In this document: piece after piece, positions 55,436 through 64,000 of the stretch | How positions within the stretch are numbered: position 1 is the first letter of the stretch | Layout of the letters: every line of letters begins with the position of its first letter | Assembly (NCBI GenBank): GCA_030374805.1 | Contig: JARGSG010000207.1 | Location: 1,054,001 to 1,118,000, forward strand | Direction of reading: 5' to 3' | Source: Gracilaria gracilis | Lineage: Eukaryota > Rhodophyta > Florideophyceae > Gracilariales > Gracilariaceae | Length of the DNA stretch: 64,000 nucleotides | Position numbers and translations under genes: made by a program | Notes under the pieces: generated by a model | The model's database searches: none | Told to the model about the DNA's origin: nothing | Seen by the model: only the letters and a program-made list of their open reading frames with translations

Positions 55436-56896
55436 GATTGACTATGTCAGCAGTGGGCAGGAGCACAGCAGAATGGAAATAAAGCGAATTCTGTCAACTC
55501 AAGAACTTTTTCTCTTTGCCCAGATTGTTTGTCAGGCGGAATCTGTGTTTCCTGTTTTTGTTTTGAACTGCGCCGAACTGGTAGAGAAACGACAAACGAA
55601 TTTGTCCTTGTTGAGTATATCCTGCTGCCTTGGGGTAGGATAAGGCCGCTTGGAACACAAGAGCTCTACATATGATGTTGACTTTTTTTCGCATTCAATC
55701 CCTTTACAGTAAACGGGATCCGTATTATGAAAAGGCTCGTGCTGACGATAGGATTGAACTGTGAAGGTAAACGCAGAACTCGTTTCAACTCAGAAGCCAA
55801 AACCTCGTAGCCTTCACTCAACTACCTTACCAGGCAAGACTAGACGTATATTGGGTGTGCGCTACAGTCCAGGGTGGAAATACCCGTCCTCAACGCTTCA
55901 GCACCCTCAAAACCCTTTGGCGCAAAGCTGAGGGCATTGAATCCTGCTGAACGTCACTTATCTTAGAACATGAGTCACGTGTAAGGGTGCTGCTTATCTT
56001 TTTTCGCTGGGCCATCAATCTCAATCAAGTTCTCCCTCGAGAGGAATTCACATATTCCCAGGCCTTGCTGAAGGGCTTGCCGTCACGGGCGTTCGCGCTT
56101 GTTTAGAGTCTACACTTTAGACACCGCCTGAGAAGGGTGTTGGAACAATATCTCCCTGCCAGCAAGACACCAAAGAAAGTGTCCTTCTTAATCAGCCTGG
56201 ATACCTTGTGTTTACAACTCGCTGCGACAGGCATTCTCAGAGCTTCACGAATATAGCCGGAATCCTCTCCCTCTCTTTATGAGAACACGAATCAAATTAC
56301 AGCCGGAATCCTAAGCAACGCCATTACGACTTCATACGAAAGCAGGTCAAAACGTCGAAACACTGAGGGTCACGATTCTTGCAACACATATGTTCATCGC
56401 ATTGTCTTGTCTGAACTACTCACTAAACTCGAGTAAGTGAAGAGAAGCACCGTCACTTGTTAAGTGTTCTTAGTAACAACTCAAGTCCCTCTGGATCAGC
56501 AAGGTGATTCATTGAGTTCATGCGTCGCAGTTCCGGATTAATTTGAAAAGGGCCAGTGAACGAAAGTGAGAGGACATGAAGATGTATTCTTGATCGATCT
56601 TATCCTCAAGTTGTGAGAATATATCGCATATCCTTTTGGTCTTAGCCATTTGCCGTTTTTCAGGTCGTTCTAGGCGTTTTGCATCCTTGCTGTTCACGCA
56701 CAGCTCACCTATCCTGTGCGTTTTCTGAACGTACTTGAGACTTTCTCAGTCTCGAAACCTTTCCACGTCATTTGCTACCGCAAAGAACTCGTTCATACGC
56801 GGTGGGGCCCATCGCAGGTATTAAATACTACCTCCTCCGCGAAGACAAGAGAGGCGGTACTTCGATTCCACCGAAGCAAAATAAGGTCCAACAAAT
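55436..56896. other. Intergenic region with possible upstream exons of the SMP-C2 gene
   Basis: No complete gene. Near the right end, after a good acceptor (CATCGCAG at about 56818), a frame reads GIKYYLLREDKRGGTSIPPK. This looks like the linker between a membrane anchor and an SMP domain, so upstream exons of the next gene may lie here. GGTCCAAC occurs at both 56884 and 56927, flanking a possible very short intron. Confidence 0.35.
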
Positions 56897-58423
56897 ATGT
56901 TCTCCCTCTCCCATCTTGACTTTTTGAGGTCCAACCATAGAAATGAGGACGAATCAGCCAGATGGTTGACGACTATAATCCGCGAGATATGGCCGTATGC
57001 AGCCAACATTGCACAAGAATTGATGATCCAATACGTTCAGCCCGCTCTAGAAGCAAATGTACCGATCGGTTTCCCTGTACCGCAGTTTACCCGTATTGAT
57101 ATAGGCACAGATTCCATTATAGTGGAGAGAGTTCGCGTCCTAGAGAGGAAGTTCGACGAAGGAGATACTGCTGCTGTGATAGAAGCTGATATCAATTATG
57201 ACGGCAATCCTGAAGTGGAGTTAACGCTCAGTGACTTTCGTCTGGGAGTGAACCATGCAAAGCTCAAAGGCCGAGTGGAAATTCTACTACGCCCCTTAGT
57301 ATCACATATACCTCTCGTCGGTGCCGGTCAAATCGCCTTCATCAACACTCCTGAATTTGATTTCAACCTAACTGGCGTGGCTGCTCTTGGTAACCATCCA
57401 TGGCTCCAAGGCTTGGTACACAATGTCTCGGAGACCTTGCTTAGCGACTTTGCTATATTGCCAAACCGATTCGCCTTCAGGGTAATACCGTCGCTCGACT
57501 ATTTCAGGTTCGCCGCACATCCAGTCGGTGTCTTGCGCTTCGTGGCGCTTTCAGGTTCGGGGTTCCCTTCTACTGATGAGCATTGGTTCAAGCAGATGAT
57601 AGGCGTTAGCGCTCTCCCTGACGTTTACTTGTGTCTGCAACATGGATGTACCAAATTTCAAACCGAACATGTGACCAGTAACGCAAATCCGACTTGGGAG
57701 AACCAAATATTTGATTTCGTTCTATCTACAAAGTCGCCGTCACAAGAACTGCGCATTGAAGCCTACGACTCCGACGTTGGCACCGATGATTTTCTTGGTC
57801 GAGCGTCGATCCCAGTCAGTGAACTCGTAAGGAATGGGGAGATGGTCCTTCCCTTAAAAGATGCTCCTGATAACGCACATCCGGAGTTGAGACTTGCAGC
57901 AAAATGGCTTCATCTTTCCACCAACCTGCGCGATATTCAAAAAGCAATTATTGCCCAACGTTCTCAGTCGGGACGCCCGAAACATTGTTCTCATCTGCTG
58001 CTGACGATTGATGTGGACGAAGCCCATAATCTTCCACCCAACAAGCGACCATACGTGAAGGTAATTGTGGGGGGGCAAATACGCGCAACAAGTGCAGCAT
58101 ACAATCTTGAACAGGTTTACTCCGTTGAGGATCCAGAGTACGAAAGGTCATTCCCCATTCTGCTCAGAGGGACAATTGATGCCAGTACGAGAATTGAGTA
58201 CAAAGTAATAGATATGGGCTCCGGAGACCTAATGGGATGGGCCTTTAGTTCGATCTCCGAGGCTGTCGAGGCCAGTCCCGACGGGAAGGTATATGACTTT
58301 GCGCTAGCCAACGCCCACAGACCTGATGCAATCCTTAAAATCAGGGTTAAGATCTGGGCGGTAATAGACGATCCACCTCTATGGGAAGTTTTGGAAGACT
58401 CAAACTGCGTTCCAAACCTATAG
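56897..58423 (+). CDS. SMP-C2 protein, extended-synaptotagmin-like
   Basis: 508 aa in the continuous frame. Residues ~20-215 form an SMP lipid-transfer domain: ESARWLTTIIREIWPYAA, FTRIDIGTDSIIVERVRVL, and AQIAFINTPEFDFNLTG-like strands, then HPWLQGLVHNVSETLLSD. A C2 domain follows (~235-340) with NPTWENQIFDFVL and EAYDSDVGTDDFLGRA, which keeps the Asp residues that bind Ca2+. A second, diverged C2-like region spans ~365-500. E-Syt/tricalbin and plant SYT proteins tether the ER to the plasma membrane and move lipids. These normally have an N-terminal membrane hairpin; here it is missing and probably lies on upstream exons, so ATG 56897 may not be the true start. Convergent with 58474, 50 bp between stops. 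Confidence 0.8.
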   Translation: MFSLSHLDFLRSNHRNEDESARWLTTIIREIWPYAANIAQELMIQYVQPALEANVPIGFPVPQFTRIDIGTDSIIVERVRVLERKFDEGDTAAVIEADINYDGNPEVELTLSDFRLGVNHAKLKGRVEILLRPLVSHIPLVGAGQIAFINTPEFDFNLTGVAALGNHPWLQGLVHNVSETLLSDFAILPNRFAFRVIPSLDYFRFAAHPVGVLRFVALSGSGFPSTDEHWFKQMIGVSALPDVYLCLQHGCTKFQTEHVTSNANPTWENQIFDFVLSTKSPSQELRIEAYDSDVGTDDFLGRASIPVSELVRNGEMVLPLKDAPDNAHPELRLAAKWLHLSTNLRDIQKAIIAQRSQSGRPKHCSHLLLTIDVDEAHNLPPNKRPYVKVIVGGQIRATSAAYNLEQVYSVEDPEYERSFPILLRGTIDASTRIEYKVIDMGSGDLMGWAFSSISEAVEASPDGKVYDFALANAHRPDAILKIRVKIWAVIDDPPLWEVLEDSNCVPNL

Positions 58424-58473
58424 ATGTCATCCTGTTCGTAAGCTTCCAAGGCTTTGCGTTGAACGTTCCATGT

Positions 58474-58920
58474 CTATCGATCACGAGATTCTGTTGAAGT
58501 CTCTGTGTACTTGTCGAACAAGTGGGTGATTCTTAGTTTCTCCGCAAAGACCCAAATACGAGCCCCGCTGCATGTATGACAAAACATAGATGATGAGCGG
58601 CGGGGATTTTCCACCTGTTCAATTTCGTTCTTGTTCGGTCTATCGATAGAGTTGGCAGTGGTAGAGACATTCTCAACATCCTGAGCTTCTTTTGCTGTTT
58701 GAACTGTTTGCTGTTGGGTGGAAATCATATGCTCAGCTTTCGTACGCAATTCGTTGTACGTATCATTGAGTTCATCTCGAGCGCTTGACATCAGTTCATC
58801 AAACTTTTGAGGATTTCCCCCATCCGAGAGATAATAGTACAGGGCCCCTCCAGTAGTAGCTACGGACAGCGTGACTGCCGCCCGTAGTGTCCTCGGACTT
58901 GTCATTCCTGTTGAGACCAA
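58474..58920 (-). CDS. Hypothetical single-pass membrane protein
   Basis: 148 aa, ATG at 58920 or MTSPRTLRAAV six codons later (58905). A short basic start precedes a hydrophobic segment (AAVTLSVATTGGALYYYLS), then a helical charged region (FDELMSSARDELNDTYNELR) and a tail with CHTCSGARIW. A small organelle membrane protein is possible, but I recognise no family. Confidence 0.5.
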   Translation of the reverse strand: MVSTGMTSPRTLRAAVTLSVATTGGALYYYLSDGGNPQKFDELMSSARDELNDTYNELRTKAEHMISTQQQTVQTAKEAQDVENVSTTANSIDRPNKNEIEQVENPRRSSSMFCHTCSGARIWVFAEKLRITHLFDKYTETSTESRDR

Positions 58921-60228
58921 CCTATTCTGTTATCCCTGAGGCGAAATACGAGCCGAGCTGGAAGAGCATTCAATCGGACTCCCCGGCAGAGCTGTCGGAC
59001 AAGCTACGAAGGTAAGTGCGAGTCTGTTCTGGGATGCCACCGCCGCATTGCTTACAGCAGCAACTATTGGCCAGTCGATGACTCTTATTTGCAAACCAAC
59101 AAATACGAAGGATATCTATGTATCCAGTACGTAGTTCGGTAAAGTAGATAACCTTGTGTTTCCTCTTCAACTCCTTCCTCTTAAACTTTTCTTGCAACTT
59201 TTAGAACAGATGTTTTTGAACGCGGCTCCAACCTCGTGATCGAATATTCGGAAGGATTAAAGTGTTAGCACCCATAAAAAGCCCATCAGCAAGCTTTGAT
59301 TTCTGCCCTTTCAAGGAATGGGGGTGAAAATAGGACAAGTCAACATGCCAGCTTTACGTAGGGCAGAGCGTTCCTCTTGCAAGAAACGCTCCCTCACGAA
59401 AAATGCCACCATCTTACTAGGCCGCTTTAACAATAGCAACTGATAATCTTCGACATTCCCAATGAGATGGTAGGCAAATTCTCCTTTTGAAGAAGAAGAA
59501 GAAGACTAAGGTTCCTTATTGTGGTCCAAAACTCCCTTCTCCGAAACTCCGTCTCTCATCCAAGTACTTCTCCCTCTTCAACAAGGTCAAAAACTAGGCA
59601 TGTTTAGACATGTCAAACTTGGACATTATTAGACGAGCCAAAAATTGTTTGGCCTTGTGAAAGAGAGTGTAGTAATAGAATAGTGTCGTCCACAATAAAG
59701 AAGAAGAAAGAGAGAGAGAGACTTAGGGAGAAAGAGACCAAAAGCAAATGTAACACATTCTATCATCGGCTTTTGGTCTCATTCTTTCTGCGATGGCAGT
59801 TCTTGGCGTCGTAGCCCGTTTATTAATGGGCTGCGGAAGAAAGCCTCTCATTGTACATCTAAAGGCGAAGTAATTAACGGCATTCAGCCCCCTTCTCCGT
59901 CCCCGGGCGGCAATTGCAGACCCGGTCAACTAGACCTTTCAATATGTGACAAATAGAATCCGAGTGAGTCCAAGCTTGGCATGAGCCCAACTGAAAGTAT
60001 TGGCCTTTTGTAGAGAGAGCATTTCGTCAATAAGAAACGCGGTGTGATGTACTGCGGCATACCCATGAACCACAGAGTGTGAGAGAGAGATGCGGAACTG
60101 ATGAACGCTGTGACATTGTCACTTCCGCTACGTCCGAGAAACTAACTTTTCCAGACCGGGCAGGTGTCTATCGTCTGCTTTTAATGCGAATGACTCGGAA
60201 ACAAGTTCAAATGGATTTCACAAACAAC
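58921..60228. other. Intergenic region with microsatellites and an inverted repeat
   Basis: GAAGAAGAAGAAGAAG lies at about 59490, and AGAAGAAAGAGAGAGAGAGA at about 59702. GAGACCAAAAGC (59734-59745) is the exact reverse complement of 59769-59780. No gene recognised. Confidence 0.45.
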
Positions 60229-61926
60229 TTACATCCCAAAGTCCACTGGACAAGATGCGGGGATGGTAACGGGAGCTGCTGGGAATATTCCCAAAGGGAC
60301 CACCACATTACTTTCTAAGCTAAGATTACCCCATCCCAAAGATGATGGAGCAGACGCTACAAAACCGCTTGCAATCGGAATGGCACAGAATTCTTTCCCA
60401 TAAGTTGCATCATGAGAACTTTTCGCAGCACTCGCGATTGTTGATAGCGATGTTCTTAAGAGTAGCTCATGAAGGCAAATGTTGTCTGGTAAAAAGCATG
60501 GTTCCGGTATGTACGACTCAGCAGAAATCTCTGGCACCGGATTACCATCGACAATCTTCAAAGACACGGCAACTGGACGAATGGCATTCACAAAGTTTAC
60601 AACTTCCCACCCCGTGCCAATAGCCCCGAGCTCGTCAGCCGTTTCTCCAAGTGTCACCCCTTCCAACGAAGCAGTCCCGAGCGAAAGCTGGCTGAATCGA
60701 GCCAATGTGCCGATAATTCTTGGTTGCAATTTGCTCACTATCTTTGATATGGCTTTTCTGAGTATCGCCTGCGCAATTGTAAGTGGTCTCCCTAAAGTCA
60801 ATGTCTCGTTTCCCTCAAGAGCTCCGGTATCAATCTCACGGTCGGTGGCAAAGAAGCTCACTACAACTGACTCATTACGTTGATTAGCGAGACTAGGGAC
60901 GGACTCCGGGCGGACTTTGCAATTACCAGACGGTAGAACGCCAAGAAATGACCCAGATACGACGGAATCTCTGTCCATCTCGCAGACTGATTTCTGCAAG
61001 TCTCCATGCATATCGATGACAACACGAGGGCGGAAGGCTAGCTGAGCAGCGACCATAGCCTGTGTTTCGACTGGTCGGATTGGCCCATCGAGTTTGTTAT
61101 AATGATACCGATTAAGATCATAGCCACGACCGACAACCCCAAAGAATCCAGGTTCCGAATCGGCTACAAAGCCACCCCCGGCAGTGGGGTCTATGTTGTG
61201 ACGAAAGAACGCTTCGGTCCTACTAAACGGTGCGACAGGAATATCAAAGGTTCCTGTAGGCTCTCCACCATCCGGATTGGCCCGAACCACGATGACAATG
61301 TTCAGAACTCGCAGTAGTTGTATTCGGAGACGAGGATTGGTCTGAAGAACTTCCAGAAATTTGAAGATAGCCTCGGTGGAAGCGGGCTCGTTACCATGTT
61401 GCTGGGAAACAATAAACACGGGCATCCCGCGCGAGTTCCCAAAGCGAACTGCGATTATAGGGCGTCCTTCAGTTGAATACCCAATCCGTGACGCGTTGAC
61501 ATTTCCTCGGGGTGGCTGCACGGCATCTTTGCTCACCGTACAAATAACAGCCTCTCTGATCGTCGGATTGATGTCAGTACCGCATACTGAGATATTAACT
61601 GCTGGAAATGTGGGAGAAAGCGCTTCGTCTATGTTGATGATCCCGTCATTGACATTATTGTTAATCAGCGGCCCAATGTCTATCCGAAAACGAGCGCGAC
61701 GTTTGAACTCGAGTAATTTTGGAAGCAGTTGATCATTCGGGGTGAGAAATTTCTGGAACGCCAGCTCTGGACTGATGCCACACTGCGGGTCGTAGGCATT
61801 ACATAACGGGCGTTTATAATGGGCGGCTCTGGCAGGAAGGCAGCATAGGACGAAGTATATCACGGTCAGGAAGACTTGAGAGTGAGAGGAGAAGTATAAA
61901 GGATAATCTGGTGAATGGCGTTTCAT
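60229..61926 (-). CDS. Secreted M14-family metallocarboxypeptidase
   Basis: 565 aa, ATG at 61926, intact and intronless. A hydrophobic signal segment lies at ~17-34 (VFLTVIYFVLCCLPARA). The Zn-binding HxxE is in SQQHGNEPASTEAIF (His ~177, Glu ~180), and the third ligand is in RPRVVIDMHGDLQ (His ~307). VVRANPDGGEPTG and GRGYDLNRYHY are typical of M14 enzymes: the Asn-Pro and Asn-Arg pairs bind the substrate carboxylate. The C-terminal ~230 residues, with the general-base Glu probably in VEFDxE-like sequence not clearly identified, are diverged. It would trim C-terminal residues from peptides in the secretory path or outside the cell. Confidence 0.82.
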   Translation of the reverse strand: MKRHSPDYPLYFSSHSQVFLTVIYFVLCCLPARAAHYKRPLCNAYDPQCGISPELAFQKFLTPNDQLLPKLLEFKRRARFRIDIGPLINNNVNDGIINIDEALSPTFPAVNISVCGTDINPTIREAVICTVSKDAVQPPRGNVNASRIGYSTEGRPIIAVRFGNSRGMPVFIVSQQHGNEPASTEAIFKFLEVLQTNPRLRIQLLRVLNIVIVVRANPDGGEPTGTFDIPVAPFSRTEAFFRHNIDPTAGGGFVADSEPGFFGVVGRGYDLNRYHYNKLDGPIRPVETQAMVAAQLAFRPRVVIDMHGDLQKSVCEMDRDSVVSGSFLGVLPSGNCKVRPESVPSLANQRNESVVVSFFATDREIDTGALEGNETLTLGRPLTIAQAILRKAISKIVSKLQPRIIGTLARFSQLSLGTASLEGVTLGETADELGAIGTGWEVVNFVNAIRPVAVSLKIVDGNPVPEISAESYIPEPCFLPDNICLHELLLRTSLSTIASAAKSSHDATYGKEFCAIPIASGFVASAPSSLGWGNLSLESNVVVPLGIFPAAPVTIPASCPVDFGM

Positions 61927-62926
61927 GATGGTTCTTGAGACCGTTATCTACCCTCTTGCTTTATCTCGGGAATGATGAGAACACAAAAGTACGGCTGTCC
62001 ACTATTGCTGAATCCGAAGGACGCCCCCCCATGTAAAACGATGCACTCTTGAACCAATGAACCTACCAATAGTTTGTAGAATCTATTCCGTAATCACAGT
62101 AGGATCCGTAACGTGCGAAGTTATTCTTCCACATTCAAGAGTGTGCATGATGCTCCGACTGTAACGTGAGGGCTTAACCTCAGGTTAAGCTTAGCGTTGC
62201 TTCATTTGCCGTAGCATATCTACCAGCTGATACATGATTTTGTCGTCGAGCAGCAAGAGGAGATCGAAAAAAAAAAACACTTTCTCATCATATCTATGAA
62301 TCACTAGACCTCTTGCGCATATAAGGCTTATCCTCGCACAAGAGGAGATTAACCCTTTCAATCCCGAAAGCTAAGGGATATATATATATGTTAAGAAGCT
62401 CAAATGCGAAATTATGATTGGCTGAGAAGCACTCTCCTCAAAATACAAGTGGCTGTGTGTAGCCATATCAAACGCCAGCCCAACTGCATGGGTGGCACCT
62501 TGCAAGAGACTACAGGAACAGTCACTACAGACGTAGACAGACTGTCTTTGTCTTCAGAGTAGTCGTAGAGTAGTATAAAAGGTAAAGACAGAGAGGCAAC
62601 TCTCTTTTGACGAGCACACACACTTTCTCATCAACAACAGCTTTCATTTATTCAACAGTTCAATTGCGCACCTTGCGCCACATTCGCGAATCAAACCGCA
62701 TTTCTGCGCACAGAACCTACTCTGCGGTTTACTCCTACCCAGTATAAGTTCACCTATAGTATCCTCTACTGCATTCGAGCCTGCTGTCTTTAAGACAAAC
62801 AGTTTAAAGTACGTTTTACTGCTCAAAACACTCGCTACGACTGCGTACTGACCCTACGTTTTTCTACCCAGTGTCATCCTCTTCGGAGTACCCCTCCCTC
62901 CGGGGACCCTCCCGTACCCCGCAGTC
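61927..62926. other. Intergenic region with perfect palindrome and TATA-like site
   Basis: GCTTAACCT-C-AGGTTAAGC (62172-62190) is a perfect 9-bp inverted repeat around one base. A run of ten A lies at about 62269. TATAAAAGG at 62574-62582 is a good TATA-box match upstream of the zinc-finger frame. No coding region recognised. Confidence 0.45.
62574..62582 (+). promoter_or_regulatory. TATA-box-like element
   Basis: TATAAAAGG stands 350 bp before the zinc-finger reading frame on the same strand. It is a close match to the metazoan/plant TATA consensus. Without transcript data it is only a candidate core promoter. Confidence 0.3.
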
Positions 62927-63597
62927 TTGAATAAAGAAGCCGTCGAAGTCGATTCCTACATTCAGGCCAATTGCTACTGCCCTGCTACACCCTCCCCGCT
63001 ACGGCTGTCACCCGCCCCGTCTGACGAACCCCTACACGCCGGTCCCACCTCCCCAGGGCCCTCCGACGCCGCGCCTCGCCTGGTCACCCTTGCGTGGTCC
63101 AGCGCCTCTCTCGACGACGACGGATTTCGAAAGTCACCCTCGTTGCCACCCTTTTCCCGCCCGCACAAACGCCGTACCAGAGGCACGTTCCACGGCGCAT
63201 CGAGACACATCCGTCCCACCTCTTCATTGTTGCCGGTGCAACGTCACCCGTCACCCCCGTACAGTACCCCTGCAGCGTTGCTGTCGCCCCCACGTGGCAT
63301 AAAGCCAATCGATGCCGGCGCCGCGATACAAATTGAACGCGTGGCAATCGCCAAGCAAAAGCGAAAAGCGAAAATTAAGAAACTTTATACTTGCGACTGC
63401 GGCGCTGTCAGCCACACTAAAGCTACTTACAGGGTGCACCTAAAAGGGCGTAAGCATCAAGGTTAGACGCGCCGGACCGTCCCTGTGGATCAGAGGTCGT
63501 GTAGACCTTGTAAAGAAACGTTCAACACGAAGATTGATCTGGACTGCCACCGCTCAGGCCGCCGCCACCAAAGTGTTGTGAATAAGTCGAAATAAAG
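62927..63597 (+). pseudogene. Tandem C2H2 zinc-finger protein, in-frame TAG
   Basis: The frame encodes a Pro/Ser-rich region, a Lys-rich helix (AIAKQKRKAKIKKL) and a zinc finger YTCDCGAVSHTKATYRVHLK ending GRKH. After TAG at 63464-63466 the same frame encodes a second finger, CRPCKETFNTKIDLDCHRSG with RRH, before a terminal stop. The Cx(1-2)C...Hx5H pattern with GRxHQ is of the U1/JAZ type, which binds RNA or RNA-DNA duplexes. There is no Met codon at all in the frame, so a start must come from an upstream exon or is lost. Likely a broken gene or part of a mobile element. Confidence 0.5.
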
Positions 63598-64000
63598 TTA
63601 GCCTTATTTATACATTTAGTAATACTTTCTCTATCTATTCTATTTTTCTCCACAGAACCTTTCATAAAATACCAAAAACCCAAGTAAAAAGCATAAAACC
63701 TCTCGAAAACTTACAAAACAATTACAGAAAACATTAAAGCACAATAAGTTATAGCAAATTATTTTAATATTAGCCAATATTTTGAAAATTTGATAGTATA
63801 ATAATTTAATTTTTTGATCATTTTTTTGAAGTTCCGCGTTTTCATTAGGAAGAACTGAAAGATTTGAAATATGGTTTATGACCGTCAAACACCCCTTGTG
63901 CTTCGTTCAAGGACCCCAAGTGCCCCACTGAGGAACATGCAGCAGACAGGAGAACGAAACCCAACCGGTCCGCCCCTGTAGTACAATGAGACCTCAATGG
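63598..64000. other. AT-rich tail of the window
   Basis: 63600-63880 is strongly AT-rich, unlike the GC-rich zinc-finger region before it, and contains long T and A runs. An 82-codon minus-strand frame rich in Phe, Leu, Ile and Lys is a product of that composition. From 63890 composition returns to normal. Confidence 0.4.

Overview
The window is nuclear DNA of a eukaryote, most likely a red alga (moderate confidence). The evidence is compact genes with few, short spliceosomal introns (64-155 nt, GTAAGT/GTATGT donors, CTAAC-like branch sites), a plant-type RING-H2 ligase, a TALE homeobox relative, a nuclear CimA-type citramalate synthase, a chromovirus and a tyrosine-recombinase element. No rRNA, tRNA or CRISPR was recognised.

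Left third (1-12 kb): damaged host genes and a possible new mobile element. A TALE (PBC-like) homeobox gene with an in-frame TGA loses the end of its homeodomain and runs into a p24/emp24 cargo-receptor gene that has no usable start and an in-frame TAA. From about 4.4 to 9.4 kb lie a broken orphan gene (-), a gene with a GCR1_C-like domain (-) and a Crypton-like tyrosine recombinase (+). The last two diverge from a 0.6-kb array of 41-bp units built on the palindrome GTGAACGTTCAC, spaced alternately 13 and 28 bp. A TBC-domain Rab-GAP gene with several frame breaks follows (10.2-12.0 kb).

Middle (12.4-26.3 kb): transposons. A complete but inactivated Ty3/gypsy chromovirus lies on the minus strand (12413-23827, two 852-bp LTRs). 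It carries gag with a CCHC knuckle, protease, RT-RNase H, integrase and a chromodomain. It also carries a ~650-codon ORF on the opposite strand next to the 3' LTR. A pogo/Tigger-like DNA transposon follows with an intact 542-aa transposase and repeat-rich ends. From 26.3 to 32.7 kb no gene is seen.

Right half (32.7-62 kb): ordinary, mostly intact host genes. They include RING-H2 E3 ligase, an unknown basic protein with a decayed tandem copy, citramalate synthase, mitochondrial dicarboxylate/oxoglutarate-type carrier (3 exons), nucleoside diphosphate kinase (4 exons), CNNM/CorC-like transporter (2 exons), a coiled-coil protein, fragments of ankyrin and Scc2/NIPBL-like genes, a protein-kinase-like gene, a DHX29/DHX57-like DEAH helicase (2 exons), an EMC10-like ER protein, an SMP-C2 lipid-transfer tether and a secreted M14 carboxypeptidase. 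A C2H2 zinc-finger reading frame with an in-frame TAG lies near the right edge. Several pairs are convergent with 50-105 bp between stops, typical of a compact genome. The genes serve unrelated housekeeping roles and form no evident pathway cluster.
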